This document shows positions 36,104-45,122 of a DNA stretch of 45,843 bases, one piece after another. A program made the position numbers and the translations under genes. This DNA comes from a virus, in the IMG/VR virus record IMGVR_UViG_3300037234_000145, positions 1-45,843 of that record; one strand, 5' to 3'. Position 1 is the stretch's first letter. The number at the start of each line of letters is the position of its first letter. A model generated the notes under the pieces. It worked only from the letters and a program-made list of their open reading frames with translations. It made no database searches and was not told where the DNA came from.

Positions 36104-37396
36104 ATGGCTAAGCTGACATTAACGAATATTACGAGTGGGTTTGGTCAGGCTGACACCACGAATGCTAACAATGCGTTAATAGAGGCCGCCCTCGAGAATA
36201 CATTAAGCCGAGATGGCTCAGCTCCCAATGGAATGGAAGTTGATTTGGATATGGGGAGCTTCAAGGCTATAAATTTAGCCGATGGTGTCAATCCTCAGGA
36301 TGCAGCTACAATAGCACAAGTGGGGCTCGATCATGCACAGATAGCCTCTGATGCAGCTGATGCAGCTGCCATAAGTGAGACAAATGCTGGTAATAGTGAA
36401 ACAGCTGCCTCTTCTTCAGCTACAGCAGCAGCTGTTTCAGCAGCCTCTGTTAATTTAAGAGTTATAAACAAGCAAGCCGGAAACTATACTATTGTTCTTG
36501 CAGATAGGAACAAACTAATTGAATATACAGGAACAGGAGGCGATACGATTACGTTGCCGCTTACATCAGCTTTAGTTGATGGATTTGAATTCCATGTTAA
36601 GCATGTAGGGACGGGCAATCTAACTGTCGATGCAGATATAGTTGGTGGGACAACAATTGATGATGTGACAGATATTACGCTTACACCAGAGCAATCCATT
36701 GTTATTGTTACAGACAAGGTAGCCGATCATTATGAAGTTACGCAGTCGAGAGGGTATGCCCTATTAGCAGGAGCCAATACTGTCAGTTTCACCCCCACAG
36801 GGAATATTGTAGCTACAAACGTTCAAACAATGGGCGAGGAACTAGAGGCTGAGAAACTGGCTAAGGCTGGCGGCACAATGACAGGGGACATCGTATTAGC
36901 AAACGATCCTACAGCAGCTCTTCATCCGGCATCTAAACAGTATGTTGATGGGAAAGTAGTAGATTATATATACATCCGTGATGAAAAGACATCTAGCACG
37001 AATGGTGGAACACTCACCTTGGGTGCATGGCGTACACGAGACTTGACGGCAGAAGTTAATGATGCTGGTGGGCATGCCTCTCTTACATCAAATCAGATTA
37101 CTCTGGCAGCAGGAACATACAGGTTCCGTGCTTCTGCGCCCGGTTATGAAGTGGGGCAACATAAAGCTAAACTAATAAATATCACAGATACTATTGATTA
37201 TCTTGGGACATCCGAAATGGCACCTGTCGGTTCCAGTTGTAGGTCTTTTGTATCTGGAAGATTTACCATCGCAGCTAGTAAAGTATTTGAACTACAACAT
37301 CAGAGTTTAGTTACTAAAGCAGCCGATGGCTTTGGTACGGCGACTGGTATTGGGATAGAAGTTTACGCTGAAGTTGAATTTTGGAAGGAGGCTTAA
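36104..37396 (+). CDS. Tail fibre protein
   Basis: 430 aa, GAGAGG before the ATG. The N-terminus (about 1-70; LTNITSGFGQADTTNANN, then LDMGSFKAINLADG) is typical of podoviral tail-fibre anchoring domains. An Ala/Ser coiled-coil stretch (about 80-120) and a beta-rich shaft follow, then a C-terminal globular domain (about 290-430) with the strand pattern of C1q-like receptor-binding heads. It determines host recognition. First gene behind the consensus late promoter. Confidence 0.8.
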   Translation: MAKLTLTNITSGFGQADTTNANNALIEAALENTLSRDGSAPNGMEVDLDMGSFKAINLADGVNPQDAATIAQVGLDHAQIASDAADAAAISETNAGNSETAASSSATAAAVSAASVNLRVINKQAGNYTIVLADRNKLIEYTGTGGDTITLPLTSALVDGFEFHVKHVGTGNLTVDADIVGGTTIDDVTDITLTPEQSIVIVTDKVADHYEVTQSRGYALLAGANTVSFTPTGNIVATNVQTMGEELEAEKLAKAGGTMTGDIVLANDPTAALHPASKQYVDGKVVDYIYIRDEKTSSTNGGTLTLGAWRTRDLTAEVNDAGGHASLTSNQITLAAGTYRFRASAPGYEVGQHKAKLINITDTIDYLGTSEMAPVGSSCRSFVSGRFTIAASKVFELQHQSLVTKAADGFGTATGIGIEVYAEVEFWKEA

Positions 37397-37398
37397 TA

Positions 37399-37716
37399 AT
37401 GGATACTGCAATTGCCTTAGAAGAGTTGAATGAAGGCACGCCATTTGATTATACAGGCTCTACTACAGATAATGATGAAGCTGCATATGACGCTTTAACA
37501 TGGAATGATGGACGAACAAAGCCAGCATGGGCAGCAATCCAAACGGCTTCCGCAGCAGAAGATGCTAGGACTGTAATTCAAGATCAGATTGATATACTGG
37601 AAGCATCTGTAACTGACCGCAAACTCCGTAAGGCTCTACTGAACAATGGAAATAATATGCAGTGGGTGAGGGATGCAGAAGACCAGATTCTTGCATTAGA
37701 GGCACAGCTTCCATGA
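37399..37716 (+). CDS. Small protein behind the tail fibre, possible fibre chaperone
   Basis: 105 aa from the ATG at 37399 with AAGGAGG upstream; an earlier in-frame start lies inside the fibre gene. Acidic N-terminal half, C-terminal helix (DQIDILEASVTDRKLRKALL). Position suggests fibre assembly or attachment. No family recognised. Confidence 0.5.
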   Translation: MDTAIALEELNEGTPFDYTGSTTDNDEAAYDALTWNDGRTKPAWAAIQTASAAEDARTVIQDQIDILEASVTDRKLRKALLNNGNNMQWVRDAEDQILALEAQLP

Positions 37717-37946
37717 GAAAAGAAGAGTTCATAACTCATGCACAGCATGGAATACAGATAACATCAACTGAACTTAGTAAGGGGACAGGCGACGTTATCA
37801 GTTTCTCTGTATTAGGAATGACACTTATGAATGCAATCCCTGATGTAGCTGCTATAGTTTCTCTACTATGGATGGTGATTCGTTTGTTTGAAACTGATAC
37901 AGTTCGGAAGCTCCTTAAGCGGAAAAAGAAAAAGGAAGATAAATGA
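37713..37946 (+). CDS. Putative holin
   Basis: 77 aa from the ATG at 37713 (ATGA overlap). One to two hydrophobic segments (about residues 28-60, including VAAIVSLLWMVIRLF) followed by a strongly basic tail (RKLLKRKKKKEDK), the usual topology of small holins. The gene overlaps the endolysin start by four bases, forming a holin/endolysin pair. Confidence 0.75.
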   Translation: MRKEEFITHAQHGIQITSTELSKGTGDVISFSVLGMTLMNAIPDVAAIVSLLWMVIRLFETDTVRKLLKRKKKKEDK

Positions 37947-38254
37947 GTGTTCGTAAGAAACAGAGTAGGTTTGTCCATATGATTGGGCAGCTAATTGAGC
38001 ATGCAGAGAGTCTCGGGTATGAGCTTACATTCGGTGATGCCTACCGTGATCCTCGAGTTAAGTATGGACATAAGAATAGTGCACACAGGTATCGCCTTGC
38101 TGTCGATTTCAACCTGTTCAAAGGCGGTAAGTTTCTATCTGCCACATCCGACCACGAGCCACTAGGCATTTATTGGGAATCAATTGGTGGGACATGGGGC
38201 GGAAGATTTAAGGACGGCAATCACTACAGCTTAGAGCACAACGGAGTTAAGTAA
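37943..38254 (+). CDS. M15-type peptidase endolysin
   Basis: 103 aa. Zinc-peptidase features of the VanY/L-alanyl-D-glutamate endopeptidase type: SAHRYRLAVDFNLF supplies His and Asp ligands, followed by DHEPLGIYWESIGG, GGRFKDGNHYSLE with the final His. It cleaves peptidoglycan stem peptides at lysis. No signal peptide, so release depends on the adjacent holin. Confidence 0.88.
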   Translation: MSVRKKQSRFVHMIGQLIEHAESLGYELTFGDAYRDPRVKYGHKNSAHRYRLAVDFNLFKGGKFLSATSDHEPLGIYWESIGGTWGGRFKDGNHYSLEHNGVK

Positions 38255-38508
38255 TGGCTAATATTGATGATGCAGAAGAGGCCTACCTAATAGACAAGAG
38301 TTATGCCACACTAACTGAAATGTTTATTGACATAACAGCAGCAACAGAAGGGCAGATAGATGATCTATGGACAGTATTCTTGATTGGTCAGGGGTACACA
38401 ACTGGCTCTGTACAGGATAGACAGTTTGCCTATTTCGGCAGCTTAGGCCATACAGGGGGAATAGACGATAGGTTGTTGGCTTGGTATTTAGCAAAGGCGG
38501 TGATTTAA
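38254..38508 (+). CDS. Small protein of unknown function
   Basis: 84 aa, TAATG overlap with the endolysin. Acidic and Asp-rich, Gly/aromatic in the second half (YFGSLGHTGGIDDRLLAWYL). Phage proteins with a related ending are found among tail and lysis genes. Role unknown. Confidence 0.5.
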   Translation: MANIDDAEEAYLIDKSYATLTEMFIDITAATEGQIDDLWTVFLIGQGYTTGSVQDRQFAYFGSLGHTGGIDDRLLAWYLAKAVI

Positions 38509-38509
38509 T

Positions 38510-38905
38510 ATGAATTGGATCACAAACATTTTCAAACCTATCAGTGATGTTGTTAATAAATGGCAGGACGGTAGACAGAAGAAATCTGAACGTATTGATC
38601 GTATCAAGGAAGCTGAATGCTTAGGGCGTATTGCCGTCATCAATAAGTATGTTGATGGGGATAATAATGCCGACCTTGAAGCGATGCGTCAGATGCAGTA
38701 TTCGTGGAAGGACGAGTATCTAACTATCGTATTTACATTGCCGTTCCTATATTCATTTTTCGATGTGATTATAAAGGGCGGCACTACCGAGACAGCATGG
38801 AAGGCCGTTGCACTGGCTCCTGATTGGTATCAGTGGTGTCTTACTGGTATAGTTATGGCTACCTTCGGCCTACGTGCTTGGGCAGCTAGGACACGGATTA
38901 AGTAA
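38510..38905 (+). CDS. Membrane protein in the lysis region
   Basis: 131 aa. A charged N-terminal helix (about 1-50, Lys/Arg/Glu-rich) is followed by two hydrophobic segments (about 73-90 and 108-125) and a basic end. It resembles small phage holin- or spanin-associated membrane proteins. Located two genes after the endolysin. Confidence 0.55.
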   Translation: MNWITNIFKPISDVVNKWQDGRQKKSERIDRIKEAECLGRIAVINKYVDGDNNADLEAMRQMQYSWKDEYLTIVFTLPFLYSFFDVIIKGGTTETAWKAVALAPDWYQWCLTGIVMATFGLRAWAARTRIK

Positions 38906-39123
38906 TGACTAGAGCACGCCACGACCATGAGTTAAGAAGGTTTACAGAAGATAGTCAGGTAAGAGTCAAGATTGAAGAAGATGCTTCTACGGATACTGAA
39001 AGTAGAGATGAATTTGCCTCTTTAAAAGAGAGTATTGATGACTTAGTAATTCAAATGAAAATATTAAATAAATTCATGTCAGAGGGATTTGATATGGAAA
39101 TAACAGAGGAGGATATAATATGA
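38905..39123 (+). CDS. Small coiled-coil protein
   Basis: 72 aa, overlapping both neighbours. Acidic with a heptad helix (DEFASLKESIDDLVIQMKIL). No motif recognised; possible structural or lysis accessory. Confidence 0.5.
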   Translation: MTRARHDHELRRFTEDSQVRVKIEEDASTDTESRDEFASLKESIDDLVIQMKILNKFMSEGFDMEITEEDII

Positions 39124-39677
39124 GTGTAATTCGTGATCCATATACATTACAAGGTGGGAAAATTAATTCTGATGGGCAACAGATTGGTGAAGTCGAAACC
39201 CACGCAGAAGCAAGGGTTCATGCGGAACAAGGTAAAGCTTTTTGGTTAGCTACTGGATTTATTCCGCTCACTACTACTGGAAGTTTTAATGCTGTATTCT
39301 ATTTGAAGAATACATCAGAGACAAAAAATATCCATATTGGCAAATTCAGAACTTGTTCAAATCAGATTTGTGAATGGAAACTAGCGCATACAATTACAGC
39401 AGGTACGCTGTTCACAGATCAAACGGCAGCTACTCAAATGAATCTAAGAGTAGGAGCAACGACTACACTAACGGCGAATATTTATAAAGGGGCTGATGGA
39501 AAGACAATGGTGGGAACAGAAGTACCTACATGGATCAATAATATAGGCCATTCGCAGCCTGATTTTGCAGGGTCATTGATTCTTGGCCCGACATCATCTA
39601 TTGGCATTGCAGTCAAACCTGCTGCTGCTGGGGATATTTGCCTTACTGTTGAATGTTGGCAGACACTACCTGAATGA
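39120..39677 (+). CDS. Putative virion surface protein, copy 1
   Basis: 185 aa, GAGGA before the ATG. Begins VIRDPYTLQGGKINSDGQ, matched by the next gene (TIRDPGTLSGARTTKNGE). The rest is Thr/Ala/Gly-rich and beta-like. The shared start suggests a common anchoring segment on two decoration or adhesin proteins. No family recognised. Confidence 0.55.
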   Translation: MSVIRDPYTLQGGKINSDGQQIGEVETHAEARVHAEQGKAFWLATGFIPLTTTGSFNAVFYLKNTSETKNIHIGKFRTCSNQICEWKLAHTITAGTLFTDQTAATQMNLRVGATTTLTANIYKGADGKTMVGTEVPTWINNIGHSQPDFAGSLILGPTSSIGIAVKPAAAGDICLTVECWQTLPE

Positions 39678-40093
39678 CCTTTCCCGTAACAATTCGTGAC
39701 CCCGGAACTCTTAGTGGGGCACGAACTACTAAGAATGGAGAAGTTGTTGTTGCAGCACTCGAATACTCGATGCCCTATTTTGTCAAACTTACCGTTGATA
39801 ATGTTATATATAATATTGTACCCGCCAAAGTAGGAAAGTGTTTTATTTCAACGGGATTATTTGTCTCTACTTCTAAATCTATTGTTGGTGAAAAGACAGT
39901 TGAGATATATGAATCGCTTGCAGCAGATTCAGGTATTCATGAGACTGATATTTTCAGTGCAGATATGGTAAAGAATGAAAGAGTTGTAATCCCATTGGCA
40001 AATGCTACAACTGAATCAACAAGATACATTAATGCTAATTGTGATGATAGCGACGTTAGTATTACGATATGGGGCTACTATGTTAATTGTTAA
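39674..40093 (+). CDS. Putative virion surface protein, copy 2
   Basis: 139 aa, ATGA-type overlap with copy 1. It shares the N-terminal RDP-x-TL-x-G pattern and is beta-rich afterwards, with C-terminal aromatic strands (SITIWGYYVNC). Probably a diverged duplicate with a different outer domain. Confidence 0.55.
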   Translation: MTFPVTIRDPGTLSGARTTKNGEVVVAALEYSMPYFVKLTVDNVIYNIVPAKVGKCFISTGLFVSTSKSIVGEKTVEIYESLAADSGIHETDIFSADMVKNERVVIPLANATTESTRYINANCDDSDVSITIWGYYVNC

Positions 40094-40119
40094 AAGGAAT
40101 CCAGAACTAGGAGACAGAT

Positions 40120-40314
40120 ATGGCAGTTACTGAACTAGAAGAAGAGAGGAGTCGCTACATAATCGTACAGGCTAAGAACGTATCTCAGATGGAGCAGCGT
40201 ATTATCGACTTCATGGCAGAGGGATATGAACTACATGGCACATTGGAGATTGATAATGGAGTATTCACTCAGGCTATGATTAGGGCTAAGAAAATTATAA
40301 GGACAAGTATCTAA
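40120..40314 (+). CDS. Small protein upstream of the terminase genes
   Basis: 64 aa. RYIIVQAKNVSQMEQRIIDF then MAEGYELHGTLEIDNGVFTQAM matches the pattern of small DUF1737-like proteins (strand, helix, Gly-Tyr-x-x-x-Gly strand). TAATG overlap with the small terminase gene. Role unknown. Confidence 0.6.
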   Translation: MAVTELEEERSRYIIVQAKNVSQMEQRIIDFMAEGYELHGTLEIDNGVFTQAMIRAKKIIRTSI

Positions 40315-40799
40315 TGGAACGCAAAGACTTCCTAGACAATAGAGGTCATATTCGTACTACATCCTTGTTCAAGGAAACAATGCCAAGAGGAGATGCACGC
40401 GGCACTATGGAACCTCTGATGACGCTTCGTGAGTATGAAGTGGATGGACTACCATCTATGCATACAATGTTCATGGAAGATAAGGACATCACAGGCTATG
40501 CTACATGTATGCGTACTGTTGGAGTATGGCGACACTGGAAAAAGATGTGGGCCAATAAGAAACTCAAGCCGCATATGGATGCATGGGTTGAGGAGTTGGA
40601 AGTGTGGATGATGGCTGACGGTATCAAGAAGATGAGAAACTCTCAGTCACCCGCTGCTGCTAAATATCTAGTGGAGAAGGGTTGGGATAAGAAAGCTGGC
40701 AGGCCTAGTAAGGCTGATATCAATAAGCAGGCAAGGGCACAGGCTCTTCTCGATAATGATTTGGCAGATGATGCTGCAAGGATATTTGTAATTAAATGA
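40314..40799 (+). CDS. Terminase small subunit
   Basis: 161 aa, directly before and overlapping the large terminase gene. Mostly helical with a basic C-terminal region (KKAGRPSKADINKQARAQA) that includes an AT-hook-like GRPSK. The small subunit binds packaging sites and regulates the large subunit. Identity is from position and composition. Confidence 0.7.
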   Translation: MERKDFLDNRGHIRTTSLFKETMPRGDARGTMEPLMTLREYEVDGLPSMHTMFMEDKDITGYATCMRTVGVWRHWKKMWANKKLKPHMDAWVEELEVWMMADGIKKMRNSQSPAAAKYLVEKGWDKKAGRPSKADINKQARAQALLDNDLADDAARIFVIK

Positions 40800-42343
40800 C
40801 AAAGGATGAGATAAGACTGGCAGCAGAAGCCGATCTATATACATTTGCAAAACTGGTTGGGCCGCATCGTGTATATGGTCACATCCATGAGGAACTCTTT
40901 GGATGGTGGACACGACAGGAAGCCAAAGAAAATCAGCTAGTATTATTTCCCCGCGACCACCAGAAGAGCCACTGCTTGGCTGTACGTGTAGCATGGGAGA
41001 TTACTAAGAACCCTGCTATCACTATTCTCTATGTATCAGCCACAGCGGCACTAGCAGAAAAGCAGCTCTACGCTATTAAGAACATCCTCACCAGTAAAGT
41101 GTATCGACGCTATTGGCCTGAGATGGTTAATGTTAGGGAAGGGGATAGGGAGTTATGGAACGCTAGTGAAATCGCAGTCGATCACCCGCTCAGAGAAAAG
41201 GAAGGCGTTCGTGATGCTACTGTTATGGCTGCTGGTCTTACTACCAATATTACAGGCTTTCATTGCGCTGTTGCGGCCCTAGATGATGTAGTAGTTCCGA
41301 ACAATGTGAATACACAGGAAGGAAGGAACAAAGTGGCAGCTATGTACTCCCAGCTTTCCTCTATTGAAACAACTGATTCAAGAGAATGGGTAGTGGGCAC
41401 AAGATACGATGCACGTGATCTGTATAATACTATGCTCGAACTTGAAGAAGAACTATTCAATGAAGAGGGCGAGCTATTAGAAGCCACCTCTGTATATGAA
41501 GTGTTTGAAAGAGTGGTAGAGGACAGTCCAGAGAGAAACGGAAGTGGTGCATATCTATGGCCTAAGATGCGTAGAGCAGATGGGAAATACTTTGGCTTTG
41601 ATGCCAGAGCTTTAGCACGTAAAAGAGCCAAGTATGTAGACAGGGGCCAGTTCTTCGCACAGTATTATAACGATCCTAATGATGCAGAGAACGCCCCAGT
41701 TAAACTGGATTGGATGCAATACTATAACAAAGAGCATGTCAAGATGAAGAATGGGCATTGGTATTTGGGTGAAAAGAGGCTGAACGTAGTTGCAGCTATG
41801 GACTTTGCATACTCTATTAGTAAGGCTGCCGACTTTACAGCTATCGTTATCGTTGGCATTGACTCCGAGCACAACCTCTATGTACTAGACATCGAAAGAT
41901 TTAAGACTAAGAGTTATAGGGAGATGTTCGATAGGGCATTGACTATGTACAAACGCTGGGACTTCTCTAAGCTACGCTGTGAGATATCAGCTGGACAAGG
42001 AGCTGTCATACAACAGTTTAAGACGTACATGGGTGAGGATGGCATCTACTTCTCTATTGATGAATACAACCCTCGCTATCAGGGCAGCAAGGAAGAAAGA
42101 ATACACGCGATCATCGCTCCTCGTTATGAGAACGGAAAGATATGGCATTATAGAGGTGGCTTATGTCAGCTCCTTGAGGAAGAGGTAAGGCAGAGTAGAC
42201 CTCCCCATGATGATCTGAAGGATGCATTAGCAGCAGCTGTAGATTTTGCAAGAGCACCATCACGTAATAGGCAGTATGAGAATGCAGAAAGTAATGTAGT
42301 ATCAATGAGTAGATTTGGAGGATTACAATGTCGGACACATTAG
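40796..42343 (+). CDS. Terminase large subunit
   Basis: 515 aa. ATPase: Walker A-like FPRDHQKSH (52-60), Walker B VAALDDVVV (Asp163/Asp164), SATAALAEKQ motor segment. Nuclease: AAMDFAYS (Asp336) and HDDLKDAL near the C-terminus complete an RNase H-like metal site. It packages DNA through the portal. The start overlaps the small subunit stop, and the end overlaps the portal start by 16 bases. Confidence 0.92.
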   Translation: MTKDEIRLAAEADLYTFAKLVGPHRVYGHIHEELFGWWTRQEAKENQLVLFPRDHQKSHCLAVRVAWEITKNPAITILYVSATAALAEKQLYAIKNILTSKVYRRYWPEMVNVREGDRELWNASEIAVDHPLREKEGVRDATVMAAGLTTNITGFHCAVAALDDVVVPNNVNTQEGRNKVAAMYSQLSSIETTDSREWVVGTRYDARDLYNTMLELEEELFNEEGELLEATSVYEVFERVVEDSPERNGSGAYLWPKMRRADGKYFGFDARALARKRAKYVDRGQFFAQYYNDPNDAENAPVKLDWMQYYNKEHVKMKNGHWYLGEKRLNVVAAMDFAYSISKAADFTAIVIVGIDSEHNLYVLDIERFKTKSYREMFDRALTMYKRWDFSKLRCEISAGQGAVIQQFKTYMGEDGIYFSIDEYNPRYQGSKEERIHAIIAPRYENGKIWHYRGGLCQLLEEEVRQSRPPHDDLKDALAAAVDFARAPSRNRQYENAESNVVSMSRFGGLQCRTH

Positions 42344-44082
42344 ATATTGAGAGTTGGTTGAATAAGGAGAGCCTTGCATCGCAGATCGTTGATACGTGGA
42401 CGCGCTGGAAGACAGCGAGAGGCCCGATTGAGGCTGAGTGGGAGGAAACCCGCAACTTTCTATTTGCTACAGATACACGGAGTACAACCACAGGGAGCTT
42501 GGGATGGTCGAACTCCACTACAATCCCTAAGCTGACACAAATCAGGGATAACTTGCATGCCAATTATATGGCTGCTTTATTCCCTAATGACAACTGGTTA
42601 CAGTGGGTTGGACAGGATAAAGATAGTGTAACAACTGAAGCTAAGATGATTATCCAAAGCTATATGCGTAATAGGCTGGAAGCCTCTGGTTTCCGTACTA
42701 CTGTATCACAGCTTGTCTACGATTACATCGACTATGGTAATATTATTGCTGAAGCTATATATGTGACAGAGAAGAAGATGATTGATGGTAAGTCAGTAAT
42801 AACGTACAGTGGGCCGAAGGCAGTTCGTCGTTCACCATATGATGTTGTATTCGACATCACTGCCAAGAGTTTTGAAAGCTCTCCTACAATAACTCGCACT
42901 CTAAAGAACTTGGGTGAGTTAGAGAAGGAGGCTAAGGATAACCCATCCTTGAAGTATAATGCTGAGATTATCAACTATATGAAAGAGCGTAGGATGAAGT
43001 ATACTCAGATGACACCCAAGGATAGAGTCAAGTTCAATGGGATGGCTGTCGATGGGTTTGGTAACTACGAACAGTATATAACATCAGGTCTAGTAGAGAT
43101 ACTTGAGTTTGAGGGGACGATTTACAATGTGGAGACAGGTGAGCTTCTCGAAGACCACATCATCACCGTCATTGATGGTACGCACATTGTACGGAAGGAA
43201 CCCGGTATTGTATTCAAGGTACATACTGGATGGAGAACTCGTCCTGATAATCTGATGGCAATGGGGCCACTTGCCAACCTAGTAGGGATGCAGTATCGCA
43301 TCGACCACTTGGAGAATTTAAAGGCTGACATCTTCGATCAGATAGCCCATCCTGTGAAAGTGATTAAGGGCGACATACCTGAGATGAGTATCAATCCGGG
43401 CGATGACATCTTTGTTGGTACTGAGGGTGATGTAACCTACTTACATCCTGATGCTACAGCTCTGAATGCTGATATGCAGATTGCTCGACTTGAGCAGCTT
43501 ATGGAAGAATTTGCTGGTGCTCCAAGAGAAGCTATGGGTATGCGTACTCCCGGTGAGAAGACAAAGTATGAAGTGCAGCGGCTAGAGAATGCAGCTGGAC
43601 GTATCTTCCAATCCAAAACTGCACACCTTGAGGAGACAGGCCTTGAGCCACTCATCAATGAGATGTACCGCCTTGCTAGGGAACATGCTCCTACTGAAAC
43701 AACCCTTGAACGTGTGGTACAACCCGGATCGACTGTTGTACAATTTCTGAATATCAGTGCTGACGATCTGAAGTCTAGTGGGAAGCTGATACCAAAGGGT
43801 GCCCGTCATTTTGCAGCACAGGCCAATCTTGTACAAGATTTAAATGCCTTCATCGGCTCCCCTGTAGGACAGAAACCTGATGTAGCCGTCCACTTTTCTG
43901 GTAAGGAGATTGCGAGATTGATGGATGAGATGTTAGGGCTACAGCAGTACAGAATCTTTGAGCCTAACATTGCTATTGGTGAAGGGCTAGAGACACAGCG
44001 TTTAGCATCAGCAGCTCAGGAGCAGCTCGGAACTGAGCAACAGATTGATGCAGGAGAAGGGGGCGTTGAGGATGAGCTTTAA
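42328..44082 (+). CDS. Portal protein (head-tail connector)
   Basis: 584 aa. An early tryptophan/acidic region (IEAEWEETRNFLFATDT), a long mixed core with LKADIFDQIAHPV, and MRTPGEKTKYEVQ in the typical helical clip/stem region of podoviral portals, then an Ala/Gln-rich C-terminal crown. Located between large terminase and scaffold as expected. RBS GGAGG. Confidence 0.85.
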   Translation: MSDTLDIESWLNKESLASQIVDTWTRWKTARGPIEAEWEETRNFLFATDTRSTTTGSLGWSNSTTIPKLTQIRDNLHANYMAALFPNDNWLQWVGQDKDSVTTEAKMIIQSYMRNRLEASGFRTTVSQLVYDYIDYGNIIAEAIYVTEKKMIDGKSVITYSGPKAVRRSPYDVVFDITAKSFESSPTITRTLKNLGELEKEAKDNPSLKYNAEIINYMKERRMKYTQMTPKDRVKFNGMAVDGFGNYEQYITSGLVEILEFEGTIYNVETGELLEDHIITVIDGTHIVRKEPGIVFKVHTGWRTRPDNLMAMGPLANLVGMQYRIDHLENLKADIFDQIAHPVKVIKGDIPEMSINPGDDIFVGTEGDVTYLHPDATALNADMQIARLEQLMEEFAGAPREAMGMRTPGEKTKYEVQRLENAAGRIFQSKTAHLEETGLEPLINEMYRLAREHAPTETTLERVVQPGSTVVQFLNISADDLKSSGKLIPKGARHFAAQANLVQDLNAFIGSPVGQKPDVAVHFSGKEIARLMDEMLGLQQYRIFEPNIAIGEGLETQRLASAAQEQLGTEQQIDAGEGGVEDEL

Positions 44083-44335
44083 GTTTGTACACACTCCTGA
44101 TGATAAGATTCCGGCTTGCCTCGTTCAGCGGAGCAAGGATAAGGATGCATTCAGGAAATCCTACCATGCATCGCACGTAGTAACGGATGTTATTAGGGAT
44201 GAAATCCTAATGAGACTTGAAGCTATAATGTTCCCTAAAGAGGAAGCATTCAGTAAATCTGGATGGGATTACAGACAAGCCAAGAACATTGGACGTATGA
44301 AAGCATATAAGGAAATCCTAGAACTACTACCTTAA
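44072..44335 (+). CDS. Small protein between portal and scaffold
   Basis: 87 aa from the ATG at 44072, overlapping the portal stop. Basic N-terminal half (PACLVQRSKDKDAFRKSYH) and a helical C-terminus (GRMKAYKEILELLP). Small proteins at this position occur in several podoviruses; function unknown. Confidence 0.5.
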   Translation: MSFKFVHTPDDKIPACLVQRSKDKDAFRKSYHASHVVTDVIRDEILMRLEAIMFPKEEAFSKSGWDYRQAKNIGRMKAYKEILELLP

Positions 44336-44338
44336 TGC

Positions 44339-44367
44339 TTGACAAAACTATTATAATATGTTATAAT
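44339..44367 (+). promoter_or_regulatory. Consensus promoter for scaffold and capsid
   Basis: TTGACA (44339-44344), 17-bp AT-rich spacer, TATAAT (44362-44367): perfect sigma70 consensus 29 bases before the scaffold ATG. Gives extra transcription of the two most abundant head proteins. Confidence 0.92.
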
Positions 44368-44395
44368 AGAAATATATTACATATAAGGAGAATAC

Positions 44396-45109
44396 ATGAC
44401 AGATGTATTTAATAATGGCAACGCAAGTAACAGCGGAGCACCAGCAGAAAACACAGGCGACAAACCAGTGTTTGATTTCATAGGCGAAGGCAAGCAGTAT
44501 GCAGATGCTAACACAGCGTTAGCGGCAATCCCTCATAAGGATACGCATATTGCTAAGATCGAGGAAGAGAATGCGAACATGCAAGCACAGCTCGCGGAAG
44601 GCAAGACCATCAACGATGTACTTGAGGCTATGAAGACGGATGGCACTAACGTTAATACACCCCCAGCGAATCAGGGCACTTCTACCGAAGCCCCCGATAT
44701 TGCGGAGATTGTTAAGAACGTGTTACAGGGAGAGAGAGCTGCGAATACAGCTCAGGGCAATATGGATTCAGTTAATGAATTTATGACCACTAACTTTGGA
44801 GATAAGGCTGTAGAAGCAGCTGAGGCCAAAGCAGTAGTTTTAGGGATGTCTATGGACGAACTAAAGGGACTGGCAGTGAGGAGCCCCGGTGCTTACAAAG
44901 CTCTCTTTACAGGTACGAAAGTAGAGGAAAGCATAACTACAACCCAGAGCAATGTGAACACTCAGGCCATTAACGATACATCGTCTAGTGGCATGAAGAA
45001 GTATCAGGAAGTATTGAAGGCTGACAAGTCTAAGTTCCTGAGTGCTGATGTTCAGAAAGCACAGATGGCTGAAGCTATGTCAGACCCTGCTAAATTTTTT
45101 AATAATTAG
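44396..45109 (+). CDS. Scaffolding protein
   Basis: 237 aa, AAGGAG before the ATG. Acidic, Asn/Thr/Ala-rich and low in aromatic residues, with helical stretches (IAKIEEENANMQAQLAEG) and a C-terminal helix (DKSKFLSADVQKAQMAEAM), as in phage scaffolds that assemble the procapsid and then leave. Located between portal and capsid with its own strong promoter. Confidence 0.8.
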   Translation: MTDVFNNGNASNSGAPAENTGDKPVFDFIGEGKQYADANTALAAIPHKDTHIAKIEEENANMQAQLAEGKTINDVLEAMKTDGTNVNTPPANQGTSTEAPDIAEIVKNVLQGERAANTAQGNMDSVNEFMTTNFGDKAVEAAEAKAVVLGMSMDELKGLAVRSPGAYKALFTGTKVEESITTTQSNVNTQAINDTSSSGMKKYQEVLKADKSKFLSADVQKAQMAEAMSDPAKFFNN

Positions 45110-45122
45110 AGAGGAATAAATT

